From the NCBI GenBank assembly GCA_027924585.1, contig BSBM01000486.1, forward strand, positions 39,696,001 to 39,760,000: a stretch of DNA of 64,000 nucleotides. The letters run 5' to 3'. The translations under genes were made by a program, and so were the position numbers. Position 1 is the first letter of the stretch. The number at the start of each line of letters is the position of its first letter. The notes under the pieces were generated by a model, which did no database searches, was not told where the DNA came from, and saw only the letters and a list, made by a program, of their open reading frames with translations. Origin of the DNA: Larix kaempferi. Taxonomy: Eukaryota > Streptophyta > Pinopsida > Pinales > Pinaceae. Positions 1 to 13,500 of the stretch are shown here, piece by piece.

Positions 1-655
1 TTAATCTTAACATCAACGGGATTCATGTGTCCATCACTTGTTCATCAAAACAAGTCTCATTATCCTTCTCTTGTAGGCCATATCATATGGTCTTTTTCCT
101 ACAAGTCAAATCTCGTCAGATGATTAGCGACATTGCATGATCAAATTTAACCAATTTCTATTTCAATGCAATGGCAATAGTTTACATAGGAATCTAGGCA
201 TCTTGGCTAATGCTTCAGCACAACAATCATAAACATGTCTCCCAAACACATATGGTAACTATCTAGATGTATGTTATCTCCACTAGAACATGCCATCAAG
301 GGTGTGCACTACTCTAAGCATGTAAGAAGGAGATATCATCTAGCTCCAACATGTGTTCATGGAATGTTGTGCAATTCATATGCATAACAAGTACAATAAG
401 TGCCTACGATACATTAATAAGTGAACTAGATCAAATGCTCAACACACTTCCGGATAGATATGCATATAATTTGACATGTCTAAGACAAAACATATCTATG
501 TGAGCAATAAAACCAAATACTTATCTTTTATTGTTTTTGTGGGTAGGCTCCCACTGTCGTCTTGTGGGAACCATGAGAAACCTATGTTCTTCATTTTCTT
601 GTTGGGAGCCCATCGTAGTCTGGATCGTCATATCATCACCTCAACATGGGGAGCA

Positions 656-1528
656 CTAGAAGAAGAACTCTGAATGATCATCATTCCTTGACTTCTTGTG
701 AGGAGAGTCTTCATCAACATCAGCAATTGAGGCTTCATGCTTCCTTTTGTTTGAACTTTGACAATTACTAGTGTAATGGTCATATGTCTTGCACTTGAAG
801 CATTGAATATGCGAGAGGTCCTTCTTCTTCTTCTGATCTAGAGGACTTGATCTCCTCTCTTGATTCTTATAGTTATGAAACTTTCTTCCTTTTCCTCTTC
901 CTTTCATGACATGAGATGTAAATGCTTGATTTTCTTCGGATTGAGAGCCATGAAGTTTCTGCCTTGCCGCAATCCTCGTCTCTTCTTGAGAACAATTTGC
1001 CCATAACTTGCCAAATTTTGGCAACTTGGTTCGTCCATTTATACTTTCAATAAATGATTCCCAAGAGGGAGGGAGGCCATTTAGAGTGGTTATGACAAGC
1101 TCCTTATCATCAAGGGATTCTCCACTAGAGGTTAGCATGTCCCTTAGTTCTGAGATCCTCATGAAGTACTCAGCAATTGATTCTGACTTTGACATCTTCA
1201 AATTTGATAGTTGGTTCCTCAGTGTGAGAGTGACATTGATGCTACTATGTTCAAATAACTTCTTTAGGGTTTTGAACATCTTCCTAGCTGTCTTCTTTTG
1301 TGATATCTGAGGAGCCAAATGATCTTTGACTAAGTCCACCAAGATTCTTCTTGCTCTTGCATCATTATTTCTCCACTGAGACTTGTCATCTTCTGCTTTT
1401 GGTTCTGGAACCTTCTCGTTGATGAACTTCAAAAGATCATTTTTTTCTAATATGAAAAGAACCCTAGACTTCCAAGAAATGAAGTTGGAAGCCCCATCAA
1501 GTCAATCTTCAACCTTCATTCCAGTCAT
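656..1528 (-). pseudogene. Copia Gag (UBN2/DUF4219 type) with zinc knuckle, early in-frame stop
   Basis: Gag packages the element RNA in a virus-like particle. The likely ATG is at 1526-1528. A TGA at codon 9 (1502-1504) then interrupts the frame, which is open from there to the TAG at 656-658. The N-terminal part has the Gag signature GASNFISWKSRV, followed by a helical UBN2-like body. Near the C-terminus is one CCHC zinc knuckle of the form CX2CX4HX4C (CFKCKTYDHYTSNC), then a lysine-rich and acidic tail. A CGA-to-TGA change would explain the stop, which is consistent with deamination in a silenced element. No protease or integrase follows in the same frame. The family call is strong; the start is inferred from the family pattern. 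Confidence 0.85.
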
Positions 1529-1883
1529 CTTGACTGCAGTTCTGAACCAAAAACCCTAGCAGGAGCTAGGTTAAAAATGAAATTTGGATTCTTGCAATAC
1601 CAACTCCACAGATAGGTGCGCCCTATCAAGGCGAGTTGAGAGAAGATAAGATCGAGCCAAATCTATAGACCGGACATACCAAAACTTGAAACCCTAATTT
1701 CTGCAGTAACTATCGTAGCTGCAAAATTAGGTCAAAAATGAAACTCCTAGGAACTGGATTTTTCCTTCACCAAAAGATGCGCCTTCTCTAGGGCGAAGTT
1801 TCCAATGCACTTTTCAAGCCAAACTGAGGAGGGAAGGCCCTTAAATGTGAAACCCTAGTTTCCAACAATGGCTTCTTCTAGTA

Positions 1884-1897
1884 CTGCTCTGAAACCA
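1884..1897 (-). other. Primer-binding site of copia element 1
   Basis: The minus strand reads TGGTTTCAGAGCAG immediately after the LTR. This is one base away from the usual plant copia site TGGTATCAGAGC, complementary to initiator tRNA-Met. Confidence 0.85.
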
Positions 1898-2468
1898 TGT
1901 TAGATTTTATACAATTATAGCAGTATAATTTAATTGCAGATAAACAATAAGATCACTAAAAGAATAACCAAGCACAGAAACAATAAACAAGAATTTTATC
2001 CTTGGAAACCCAACAGGGAGAAAGCCCAGCAACTTTCGTATAGAGATAATCAATCCCGAGAACATAGTACAGATACAAGAGAGAGAAAGAGAAAAACTTC
2101 TCCAAGTGAAAAGCCCAAAAATCACTTCTCCTAGCTGCAGATGTGAACTTCTATCTCTCCTTGAGCGAATTGCTTGAGTTGAGTGAGTGACCAAATGAGG
2201 CAAACGACCTCTCTATTTATACACGTGAAAAACTGACTTTTTCCCTTACTGAGTCGACTTGTCTAACCGATAGGGCTAACTTGTCTTGGAGGAAGATAAA
2301 ATTAATATTTAATAAATCTTTTCTTTGTGTGTTTTCACCTTAATGTTTACATTGATTTTTTCAAGGGTTTACATGATCAAATACATCAATATCTTTTCCC
2401 ATAGGAGGTACAACAATAATATAATAAAATAAATAAGAATAGCTTCTGAAGTTGCACTATTTCCAACA
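1898..2468 (-). repeat. 5' LTR of copia element 1
   Basis: On the minus strand the 571-bp LTR starts TGTTGGAAATAG and ends ATCTAACA, directly before the primer-binding site. It carries a TATA box (TATAAATAGAG, complement of 2211-2221) and CT-rich sequence downstream, the same promoter layout as the LTRs at 51909 and 56963, although the remaining sequence differs. Confidence 0.85.
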
Positions 2469-2939
2469 AAAAGTGTAAGAATCAAAGGGCAATTCAAAGT
2501 AGCCTTCTATCATGGTAATCAAAGGAAAATTCAAAGAGACTAAAGGAGCTACCTGTGTGAGAATATTGAAAAGACCTAGCCAACCCCTCTATAACACAAA
2601 GGAAACCATGGGACCTTGCCACCGAATAAGCAACAAGTTACTATTGCCGCCACATGGGAATAGACTATGTTTTGTCTTCTATGTAAATCGTTAGATATTA
2701 CTAAGATAACCGTGATTGACAAAATCATCACTATCTCAAGCATAGAAAGAATTTTCTTGGAACAAAAACCTTTAGGTAGTTTATTAATGAGAGAGATAAG
2801 AAGTTAGTTTTAGAGTACATGATCTAGATTAAAATGTGTTGTTTTCAAATTTTGGATAGTTGTATGAATTGTAAATTGTAACAATGAATTCAAATTTGTG
2901 TGGTGTATTTAAATCTAAGAAAAACGGCTAGTTTATCTT

Positions 2940-3945
2940 AGATAATGTTGGACATAAACAAAAGGTTTAATAGTCGAAATTTTAAATTGTGGAAACAGAT
3001 GGTGCTTGCCGTATTTGAATACAAATATCTAGACACTTGTATTGAGAAAATAAGTGACGAACATACTCACATTGGGAAAAGAAATTTGGAGTCAGACTGA
3101 TGTGGATGCCCAAGTAGCATATGATGCAAAGAATCAAGATGTTGTGACATTGATCAATGGTTGTGGCAAAGAATCAAGAGGTTGTGATGCTTCTCAAAGT
3201 TCAAGATGGTAATGATGCATTTGTCACATGGAGAATCTACAAGACTTACATGAAACCTCAAATAAAAGTAGAGCTTTCTTCCTTAACGGTGTGATTTTTA
3301 ATTAAAATAGAGTTCAACTCTTCACAAATCATTTGCTAAAAGGATATTAGAAATCAATAAAATCAACTAAAAGAAAAATGGAAAAAAACATGGTGGTTAT
3401 AACTAGAAAAGTTTGACTCGTTCCTATGCAAATTTTATTGGAGCCAAGTTCTATGGCAATGGTGGAAGCACTAACGATTCAACCAACATTGACTCTCATC
3501 CCGCTAGTGACTCAATGGTCAAATAAAAGAATGGTGACGTAAATTGTACTTCATCAACCTTGTCAAATACATTCCACTTCCAATGGTTATTTTAAATATC
3601 TTGTGGATTGCAAACAGCTTGCTTGTCCAAAGCATTTATCTTTTTGCATTTTGAACCAGTGTAAAATTACCATTATGGGAGGGTGTTAGAGATGGTCTTC
3701 ATATTTGGAACTTAGACATGTTAATTAGGACTTGAGCATATAATAAAGTCTAACTAATAAGTGACGTAATAATGACGTGTTTGATGTAGTAGTTAATAGG
3801 TAGGTATTTGGAAGATATGTAACGTACTCTTCTCTTGGTATGTAATGAGAAATTGCATCATCCAATGACATCTTTATAAATCCATTCTTTCTTATTCTTA
3901 TGTGTATGCCTTTCCACGCTTGTGCATGTAAAACTCACAATATCT
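2940..3945 (+). mobile_element. Decayed copia remnant (gag fragment and 3' LTR-like end)
   Basis: Around 2960-3070 the plus strand can be read as a Gag-like peptide with the pattern F-x3-NFKLWKQMVLAVF, typical of copia Gag N-termini, but it soon meets stops. At 3675-3683 a purine run (ATGGGAGGG) is followed by TGTTAGAG, which resembles a polypurine tract joined to a 3' LTR. No matching 5' LTR or TSD was found, so both borders are approximate. Confidence 0.4.
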
Positions 3946-4540
3946 AGCATTGAAAATGAGCGAGTGATACAAAAATTAGAGATGGTATGCACCAGAATTT
4001 GAAAATATAGACATCTAGAAAAGTTGCCTCTTTTAAAGATGCAATGCCCATTTTTAGCTGGGCACCATTCTTTTTTTATATCTAGAAGTAGGATCAAGTT
4101 TGGGAGTGCTTGACAAATTTATAGGGGAAATCGATTGGTGGGAAGGCATACTTTTTCGCTGGAGGGCGATACTCATCTTCCGTTGTCCAGTTGGGACATA
4201 TTGTCTATAGGTATGCCTTCATGTGTAAAAGAGAATTGCTTTACTGCTTACTGTTACAATTAGAGCATAATATAAGCTTCCCATGATTACTGGACATCAC
4301 ACAAGTCTAGTAAAGGCTCACAAGTTATTGGTAATATTCGCATGGAAATTAACATTTCGGTGCATAAAAACTTCCAATTTTTCACAGGTACGAGAACCTT
4401 TCTGTGATTCAAAAATTAAAACAATTTGAGAGATCAAAGATCCCACTAAAAGGATCTGGATCAGGGACTGGGATTTGTAAAACTCCCCATCATTTTCAAC
4501 ATGCAACACTCTAGTTTACTATGTTGTCTGCCACTTCAAT
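3946..4540. other. Sequence downstream of the transporter gene
   Basis: This stretch lies 3' of the stop codon of the minus-strand transporter gene and should hold its 3' UTR. I see no clear canonical poly(A) signal, no convincing reading frame and no recognisable repeat. Confidence 0.3.
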
Positions 4541-4587
4541 TTACTTCGACATTTTGGCCTTAGCAAAGAATACTCCTGCAAATAGTC
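4541..4587 (-). CDS. GONST1: GONST1-like terminal exon f
   Basis: After acceptor CATGTTGCAG the exon completes a glycine codon, then encodes LFAGVFFAKAKMSK and TAA (4541-4543). The intron to exon e is 282 bp. The short basic C-terminus fits a cytosolic tail of a Golgi membrane protein. Confidence 0.9.
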
Positions 4588-7500
4588 CTGCAACATGGCA
4601 AGGCATGTGAGAAACAACCTCATCAACAGAACCAGCACACTGACTACTCACTAAAGAACATGAAAGTAAAAGAAACCACCTACCCATGAAAATCATCATG
4701 ACTCTGTTGGAAAATAAGAGGTAAAAGGTTGACACCATATATGTTTGATTACTATAAAAAATGTGATGCCATTTTTTAAACTCACAAGAACTTGTGAATC
4801 CATGTATCAGAATTATGAGAAATTGAAATCCAAAATGGAAAAACAAGTCTCTCGTCCACAGTGAATTACCGAAAAGTATGCTGAATAAATTTGGAACATT
4901 TATTGGAACTTTGAACAGAAGTATCCCAGCAAGTGAGATAGGAATCTTATTCAATGATCCCACCAAACTACATACAAAAAACGTTGCATAAGTATTGAGG
5001 AGAATAATCATCCAAAAATACATATTATCAATTTACTCTGCCTGCATCTTGCAGTATGAAAACATGTCAAACTCAATAAAGAATTCAAACCTATATGTTG
5101 TAGGTCCAGTCTGATGCAAAAACCACATTGACGTGAAACTGATAGCTAGGCCCAGCAATCCACTTGAGGTTGCCACAACCCAAAATACTGGAATCCTAAG
5201 TATAGGCCTGCATTCCAATTGTAAATAAAATAATGAGATTATTCATACTAGAAATATTCATTCCATTCATATATCATTGAAGTTTGAAAAGTTTTTATTA
5301 CAGTTCAAGCCGGAAACATGTAGTCAAGCCAAAGTCACGAAACGTGGACTCAAGAATAACTCAACAAACTGAAGAGCAAGAATTTGATTGGAACTCAAGT
5401 AATACTTAGCATAAAACTTGGCAAAAAAAGGACTTTACAAAAACTAAAAATATTACAGGAAAAATGAGATTTTTCTTTCGGGGGCAAATCCTCTTCAAAG
5501 ACGTCAAAATAAATGGGCGAATGTGACTAGTTCACACATGTACTTCAAAGCTCAAAAAATCACATTTACAAACTCTAGATCGGAAGTCATTAAAATGTGT
5601 ATTTTGGGGCATTTATATGTCCTGCCTGAGTTCCTCAGATCAAACTCAGCTCCGTGTTTGATAACTGGCAATCAAAATGCCCCATTTCCATCATCTATGC
5701 CAGAATCTGGCAAAACACCATGGGAAGAGTTCTGATGGATCCAGTCGTTTCTAAGTTTTTTAAGGTTCTGGATCAATTCAGAGACTGCCAAAATCACAGG
5801 GGAACAATTCCGTCATGAACGAAACTGTGACTGTGGCAGGCCGCAGAACTATGGCCAGAGCCAAAAAATTCCCTGGATTTGCATCACACTTTTGGCCAAA
5901 AAGACGGGCATTTTGAGTGTCCCTTATCTTCTATTGAGTTTTATTAGACTCGGCCATCCTCTGCAAGTCTTGCAAGACTTCGAGTTTTGATCAAACAACA
6001 ATTTTCACTAAATTGACTGAACCTTCCAGTCACTGGATTGATTCAGCTCGGTTTTTGGCTGAGTTGAGTCAATGCAGCTAGTACTAAGAAGACAGCCAAA
6101 TCCTGAATCAATGAGTCGAGCACACCATTTCTGGACATTTTATGTGCAAAAACTGGATTTATGAAAACATTGAGCAGACCATAAAAGAAAATGTTCAAAT
6201 ATACATATGGTTCTCAAGTAAAACTACTGTTCGAAGAATTTGAATTTTAAAGAGAGAATTTACACAGTTGAAGGATTAAATGGACATTTAAAATTAAAGG
6301 AGTCATTGTTTGAGGGAATAAATATAAGAATAAATCAAAAAGAGGACTTACGAAGAATATAAGTATTCCCATTCCTTGAAAACTATGATAAGTAGAAGTC
6401 CCAAAGGTAATGAAAGTAAATTATTCAGCAACACCATAGAGAATTCGTTCAAATTTCCTGATTTTGTTTGTTGCTTTGCTACATCCATAACTCTGCGCAG
6501 TGTTAGCTGCAGACAGAATGAGATAATTAGCTTCATAGTTCAGCAATGTAACCGATAGGAACTATAAAACCATGAAGTCCAAGTTTATGATTCCATGCGC
6601 ATCAAACGTAGCTAAATACAAATTTCACATATTTCTGAATATATCTTCTCTAGAAACAGCTACAAATGATGGTGAATTTATAGAAGTTGCAAATACAAGG
6701 TTGTATTCATAAATTATTTCCCACTAAAAACAGATTAATTAAAGCACATCGTGTGTTTATTGGAGCCCCCAATTAGTTAATGATATCATTTCATTAGACA
6801 TGAGGAGCTTTAATTTAAACTTTACTTATATTACAAAATTAAAAAAGTCTCTTCAGCAGAGAAAACTGAAGTGGTAAGAACCTAAATATGCATATTTACT
6901 TGAATAAACCTACACTGAAGCCACTAGACAAGTTCTGAAGTAACATGTTTAAAACAACCATACCAAGCAAGAAATAAATGCCGTCATAATATGCATCTGA
7001 CCAGATGCTACAAGGAAAAATAGAACAATAATTTCCATTGTTGTGTGCTACTTTTATTACTTTCATGTTCTCATACAATAATTATTTATGTAAGTTAAGA
7101 TTCTGACAAGAACTGTGCTCAAGTCAGACGTTGCAGCTAGAGAACTAATGTGAAAACCTCTATGCCAGACAAATCAAGATTTTCCATGCCCATATTTGTT
7201 TGACATTATCTAAATTTACAAGTAATGAAAGAGGGACCAGTATGTCTCACAAATATAAGATTTGTGTGATGCACTGAATATTTCTTCAATGACCATAGAA
7301 ACCAAGGTAACTGGCTCATCCAGTTCAAAACAACTAAATTCAACTCGTTAACAATTTAAATGTGTGTATTCTGAAAACAATATCTCAGAGGCAATGTCCT
7401 GGTCATCTGTGCGGAACATATAAGCAAAGATAGCAACAACCAATCAGGAATAAGGGAATTAATAGGAGCTGTAAGAACCATCCTCAGACTTGGAACTGGA

Positions 7501-10500
7501 AATCCTTCTATTATGGTTTTGTAAATATATATTCTCCATTAATAGAATCTCATTTTACCAGCCAAAACAAAACGATTGGTAATTTTGACAGGATCCCATC
7601 CTTAGTTCACTTTGTAGTATGTTGTGTGCAGAGATGATAACCATACTAGCAGTAGAAGGAATTGAAGTGGGGCATAAGAGAACCTGATGTATGATGAAAA
7701 AATGGAAATCAAAGCATCCATTAAGATCCTTGAAGCTTGAGATACTTCCCTGAATGCTACCAAAGAAAAAGGTTTCAAGACAGACAACATAGTAACATAC
7801 AAATCAATGATATGACCTGTTTCATGCAACTTGGATGGAGTAGAATCCTAAGTTGCACTGAAACGGATATGGATACCAACGGGGGGCGCGAGGGGGATGG
7901 GCGGTGGTGCAAAGAACAGATATGGAAAAATTTCAAAAAAATCAAAACACAATATGGCAGGGAAACGGCAAATACACATACGCATAATACATATATAATA
8001 ATATATGTAGTCCCAAGAGTTAGCTCATTTGGTTGAAAACTTGAACTATCTACCCAAGGCATGTTGTTGATGGGGAGGCCGTAGGTCACATGTTCAATCC
8101 GATCGAGTCCCTTGGGTTACTAGCCACTATTGTAGTTAGCAGTAGAGCCACCCTCCATCCAGATATTCCAGGGAAGAGGGGGGATCCCACATGGTTTTCC
8201 TTGGAAATATATATAGAGAGAGAGAGAGTGAGAGAGAGAGTCCAAGGGGTTAGTTCAACCAATTGTCACCAATGTTGTTGAGCGTTTGGCTAGCTCTATA
8301 CCAGTAGGTGCCTAATCTGAACCTCCCTCAGTGAGACACACTAGTCTATGCTGATTGCTTTAATACGAATGCCATCCACGAATGTGGGAAAGCATCCCTT
8401 GGGATACCCAGTGAGGTTTTCCTTGGATTAAAAAAACATAGACATAGCAAGAAAACCATGAGACATAAAATTCATATAACGATTCATTAATTAGATTCAG
8501 AACTAGAGGCCTATAACTTAAAAATTATCAGTGTAAATATCCAAGTCGAAGCATTTTCCATTGCCCTAAACTTGTATTGTTATTATTGATGAAATAAATA
8601 TTTCCTTGCAAGAATTTACACATTGAATAACAGACTCTGCATTCTCATATTTATGGACAATTTAAAGGTAAAAATCTAAAAGCACCATATCAGGTAAATT
8701 TCAGGTTATAGTGCAATCAACTGAGTTATTAATTCCAGTGCACAACTGAATATTTGTGTACAAGATTTTGTGTTAATGATGTTTTGAAAGATGACTAATG
8801 TAAGCTACTTCCTATTACTTTGAATCTAGGTTGCGGGGAAGCGCTCCTCCCCCCTCGCTCCCACTCCAGAAGCTCGCTTACGACCGAAGCTACCCGGAAG
8901 CAAACCGGAATCGCAAATCCATTTCGCTTCCGGACGGAAGCTATTTTCGGAAGCTCGCTTCTAGGGAGTTTTCAACGCTTCATGCCACTGTGAGGAAGCG
9001 TTGAGGAAGCGATCGAAAGCTTCGCTTCCTGATCGCTTCGCTCCGCTTCCCCGAGTGCTTCCCTGTTTGCTTCCTAGCGCTTCCGTACGCGTTAAAAACG
9101 CTTCCCGTCGCTTCCTTCAGCGCTTCCCGTCGCTTCCTTGGACGCTTCCCGTCAACTGGCGGAATTGAAGAGGATTTCGAGTGGGTGGGGTCCACGGTTG
9201 CGGTTTTGGAGGGGAGGAATAGGGCTTAGAGGGATAAAGCCCTCCTCTACACTCCATTTTTTACTTATTGCGCAGTGAATTAAGCAAATACCTCAGTGAA
9301 GTTGGTCCATTTGGTACTTTGCATGCAATCAAACATCGAGATAGAGCGCCTCCTATCGAATGGTGGAACATGTATGGCTCAACATGCCAACGCTTGAATA
9401 AATTGGCTGTTCGAGTGCTTTCGCAGGTGGTTAACAGTTCCTCTGCAGAAAGGTGTTGGAGCACCTATAGCTTCATCCACTCAGTTAAAAGAAAGCGATT
9501 AAATGAAAACCGAGCAGAAAGCTTGGTTTGTGTACATTACAACTTGAGGTTGTTGACTCATTATTGTGAGCGTGCCAAAACTGATAGATCATATGTCACT
9601 TGGGACAACAATCCAGAGGAGCATAACTTGGAGGATGGAGCCTTAGCTTTAGAGCGCTTGGAGGAAGAGATTTTGGGCGATGAGGATGACCATGCAGTAG
9701 CAATGCCGCTGCCATCTACCTTGTTTCCAGATGCACCATCTTTGCCTAGAGGTTCAACTTCACGACCTCCATCTGCATCAGTGAGGGGGGGTCATGCAAG
9801 GTCGAGTCTTGGACGTGGCTCAGCATTGGTGGCTATTGGGGATGATAATCTCACTCCCATTGTTCATAGAGCATGAGAAAAGAAAATGGAAATTTCCCAT
9901 GGCAAGAGGAAGCATCCATAAAATCTACTTTTCTTGTATTTTCTTGTTTACAGTACTTTCAAGTTTCTGCACTATTGACTCTTTTATATTTATTATCATA
10001 TATTTTGTAAACATTACATGGCATTTCAAGTTTGAAGTTTGAAGTTGAACCTACCTTTGAATTTGAAGTTCACTATTTGCAACTTTGCATGATTGAGATT
10101 GACTGCATAAAAGCATATTATAACTCTTTCGTATTGAATATGATGCTTCAAGAATTGTTTCAAATTTCAACTTTCATTTTATGGTTGATGTTCTTTGTTA
10201 TAGACTATGTCACTATAGTTTGGAAACTTGGTAACTTTGGTTACAACTTACAAGTACGAGTGATGACAAAGTGTTTATATATTGAAAATTTGAAGCTTCA
10301 AGGTTGAATCTTGATGTTATAACTTATGGAATCATGCATACTGGACCTATGGTTGATGAATTCACCAGTAAATGATTGATGATTGATGATTGATGAATGA
10401 TGTTATATGGTATTATTGTTTATTTCATTATTTTTATCCTTTCCATAAGTAATTCAACATTCTACATGCATTTGTTGACATATATGAATCAAAATATATA

Positions 10501-13500
10501 AAAAATATGTATTATATAAAAAACGCTTCCTAACCAGAAGCTTTTGAAAATTTCGCTTCTCGCTCCCGCTTCAAAGTAACCTTGCTTTGAATGGTAACAA
10601 GTTCATTAATTTTAAAAAACCCTAGGCTCACCAAGAATTCAGATGTTCACAACCACCCACATATCAATCCACCTCACTCATTTGACGATACCTGAACAAT
10701 TAAAAAGTTCCAATAAAAACTTCAAATGAGGAAATCTTTCAGTACCTCATGGACAACCTCTTTCACCCTTCTCAATGAATCAAGTTTGCCTATGTGAACA
10801 GATTTACCCTTCCGAATAACCCTAACACCACAACCTCTCTGTACTTTGTTGTCGGTGACCATACATCCAAAAGCACGCCCACAACCGCTCGTGAAGACAG
10901 CTCCAATAGGTATGGATGTCATCAACAAGCTCATAATGACTCTGTGTTACACCCACACCCCCCCCACACCCTAATTTTTGCAAGGGAGTGACAAGGAAAA
11001 TTTATTCGTTCACACTCTAGCAGATCAGGGTGTGTTTTGGCCTCTAACGCAGAGAATTTTTGTTTGAGCTTCTGAAATAGCTAATGAAAGCTACAGGAAA
11101 TAATGTAGAAAAGAAACTCCCTTTTTCATTAATAAAAACAATGTTCACAACAATAATGGAGGTTTAAACAGTCCCTTTCATCCATCATGTTGAATACAGT
11201 AAAAAGTGCCCAGATTAATGCACATTTGAAATCTGCTTTTAAGTAATGGGAGATTTTGTAGTATCCAGACCTGTTTCTGATCTTACAGCGCTAAAAAGCA
11301 ATAAAAATGTATTATTTACAAGTCTGGGTGTTTTTGAGCTGCAAATATGGTGGCTACCTGTAGCAGCAGCCCTAAATGACCTGTTTCTTCTGTGTTGGAG
11401 GATGTTGTTATCACATCCACGTTAGCTGGAGCTACCATGCTGCAGATTGTGTGGTCAAGGACCATACTACACTTTTTTTTCCAGATCAGAGATCAGATGC
11501 CTTCAGAGGAGGCATACATTTTTGTTCAGATTGCCCTGAGCAGAGATATCAGTGAGGATAGATGGTTCATTCATTAGTCCAGACATGTACATATTATTGC
11601 CTACAGAGGCACCCTTCTTTGCCTACATGTACTCTCAATGGGCTTTGCACAAGCCCATTAAGACAGTTTCCTAGCCATATTTTTTATTAAGAGTACAGAG
11701 TATTGTTGGTTGGCCACTTATTTCCCGGATTCGGTAGAGATCCAGTTTAAGAGTCGGCTTCAGCAGCAGGTATATGGTGTGGCATGTATAGCATTTGATG
11801 TTCTATTGCTCATGTTGTTGATTAGACTTGTTTATACATGATAGTACACTGACTTTACATATTATGTTGATGTGGTGATCTAGTTGTCATTATGATGTGT
11901 TTGGCCCTTGGTGATGTCAGTCCACCCCTTTCAGTAGGCTCCTGTCTATGCACACTGGATCATATCCCCACTACTGGTATAGACTTGGTCATTTAGTCCC
12001 CCTAGGGAGCTGACTTTGGATCCACCTTTACTTTCTCCACCCATCCGACTCATTCATGATTGGTCTTTCCCGAATTGGATTCTGATTTGTGACCTTTAGG
12101 ATCCCCTTCCCCACTGACCTCTGAGTATGCCATGATTCCCTGTCTTTTGTGCCTCGGTTCTTTAGTGTGTGAGATGCACTCTCAAACCTAGGATTTGCTC
12201 CTGTCGGTTGCCCTCGCTATTGCAATGCAGTATAGGAGTGTGTGGCCTCACCGGGTGTTCCCCATTGGTCATCGAAGCATGTATGCTCACCCCCATTACT
12301 TTACAGTATGAGCACCTTGATTATATCTATTGAGATATGTATGTAGCCCAAAAGGGCCTTGATGTAAAAGAAAATGAAGAAATGTAAAGCAACCCAAAAA
12401 GGCTTTTGTAAATGTAAAATCTAGCCAAAAAGGGCTAAGTATGAAATGTAATGTAAAATCCATGCAATGTGTTTGTAAACACACATGGACATAGGTCAGC
12501 CATACATATCAACTTTGTAGTGGTTATTTCCTCACCTAGTCCTGCGGAGCAAGGAGGTGAGAGGGACCAAAGGACAAGCTCAAGATTGTCCCCTAGAGTC
12601 TCAAGTTACGGTTTGTCGGACACCCAATTTGGCGGCTCTAGAAAAGATCCTCACAGAGTCTTCTTAAGGCATGGATGTGAGTTGTGAGGTATTTGTTAGA
12701 TGACCAGTGGTGGTTTCCCTGCACTATACCCATTTGTGAGGCACCGCCCTTCCCTATGTTTTGTCATGGTATGCTTATCTCAGTGGGCCCCGCTTTCCCA
12801 ATTCATCCAAAGGGTCGCTTGATCTTTGTCCTTGTCATCCCTCATCCTTCACCTTGTGTTCCACATCACCCAAAGTCAGCTAGGTGGTCAAGTCTATAGG
12901 TTTTGCATAGCAGTTTGAGTCTTTTGGATGTGGTGGGCCCACCTCACCAAGGGCCTCGTATTTTTGAGATATTATGTTTTTTTTTTTATCACCATATTGG
13001 CATCACATTGTTTAGTAATGTACTAACGTGTAAGGAAGCCTATTGCTTCATATTGCATACAGGTATTCAGCCAGCACCATGTTGACCAGATTTGACTTGG
13101 TCAAACTAGGTTGACCAGGCAAAAAATGGGCCCGAAAAAAATGTTGCGATCAAGATTTCGATTTTGGTCAATTATTATCTTCCGAGGTCCCATATGAACC
13201 TCCAAGCATCACAATTTGAAAAAGTTGAGATAGCGATGAGATTTTTAATTATTATGGGTCATTATTGACCTGTTTTAATTAAAAATCATGGATTTTGGGC
13301 AAACAGTGCCTAAGTGATGGATCGTGGTCGTTCAAGTGACCATGACTACTATTTTTGGGGTCCATGATCGCATTGCAACAAACGGTTCGACAATCCGAGC
13401 ACTATAAGTGGGTCAAAATCCCAATTTACATCTTCAGCAATAAAAATCAGCAGTTAATTAAAGGAAAAATCAAAATTTGGCAAAGGCAACTATGGCAAAT

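Larger units (their letters stand above)
1..2468 (-). mobile_element. Ty1/copia retrotransposon, 5' part (cut by window edge)
   Basis: The element reads on the minus strand. Its 5' LTR is 1898-2468, followed by a tRNA-Met type primer-binding site and a gag region (656-1528). Sequence from 655 down to 1 has no open frame but is clearly similar to about 54250-54760 of the second copia element in this window. Integrase, reverse transcriptase and the 3' LTR would lie left of position 1. The 5 bp outside the LTR are aaaag (2469-2473); the partner target-site copy is not visible. An in-frame stop near the gag start suggests the copy is dead. Confidence 0.85.
8826..10584 (+). mobile_element. hAT element A (1,759 bp, truncated transposase)
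   Basis: It is flanked by a perfect 8-bp target duplication CTTTGAAT at 8818-8825 and 10585-10592, the size made by hAT transposases. Termini are CTAGGTTGCGGGGAAGCG on the left and, read inward, CAAGGTTACTTTGAAGCG on the right. The left 300 bp is GC-rich and packed with GAAGCG/CGCTTCC words, and the right end repeats them at 10524-10572. Inside is a hAT C-terminal dimerisation domain without the catalytic part. It sits in the 35-kb intron. Confidence 0.92.

Noticed and set aside
8980-9195. Minus-strand 71-codon frame
   Set aside because: Its basic, repetitive sequence is produced by the GAAGCG array of hAT A.
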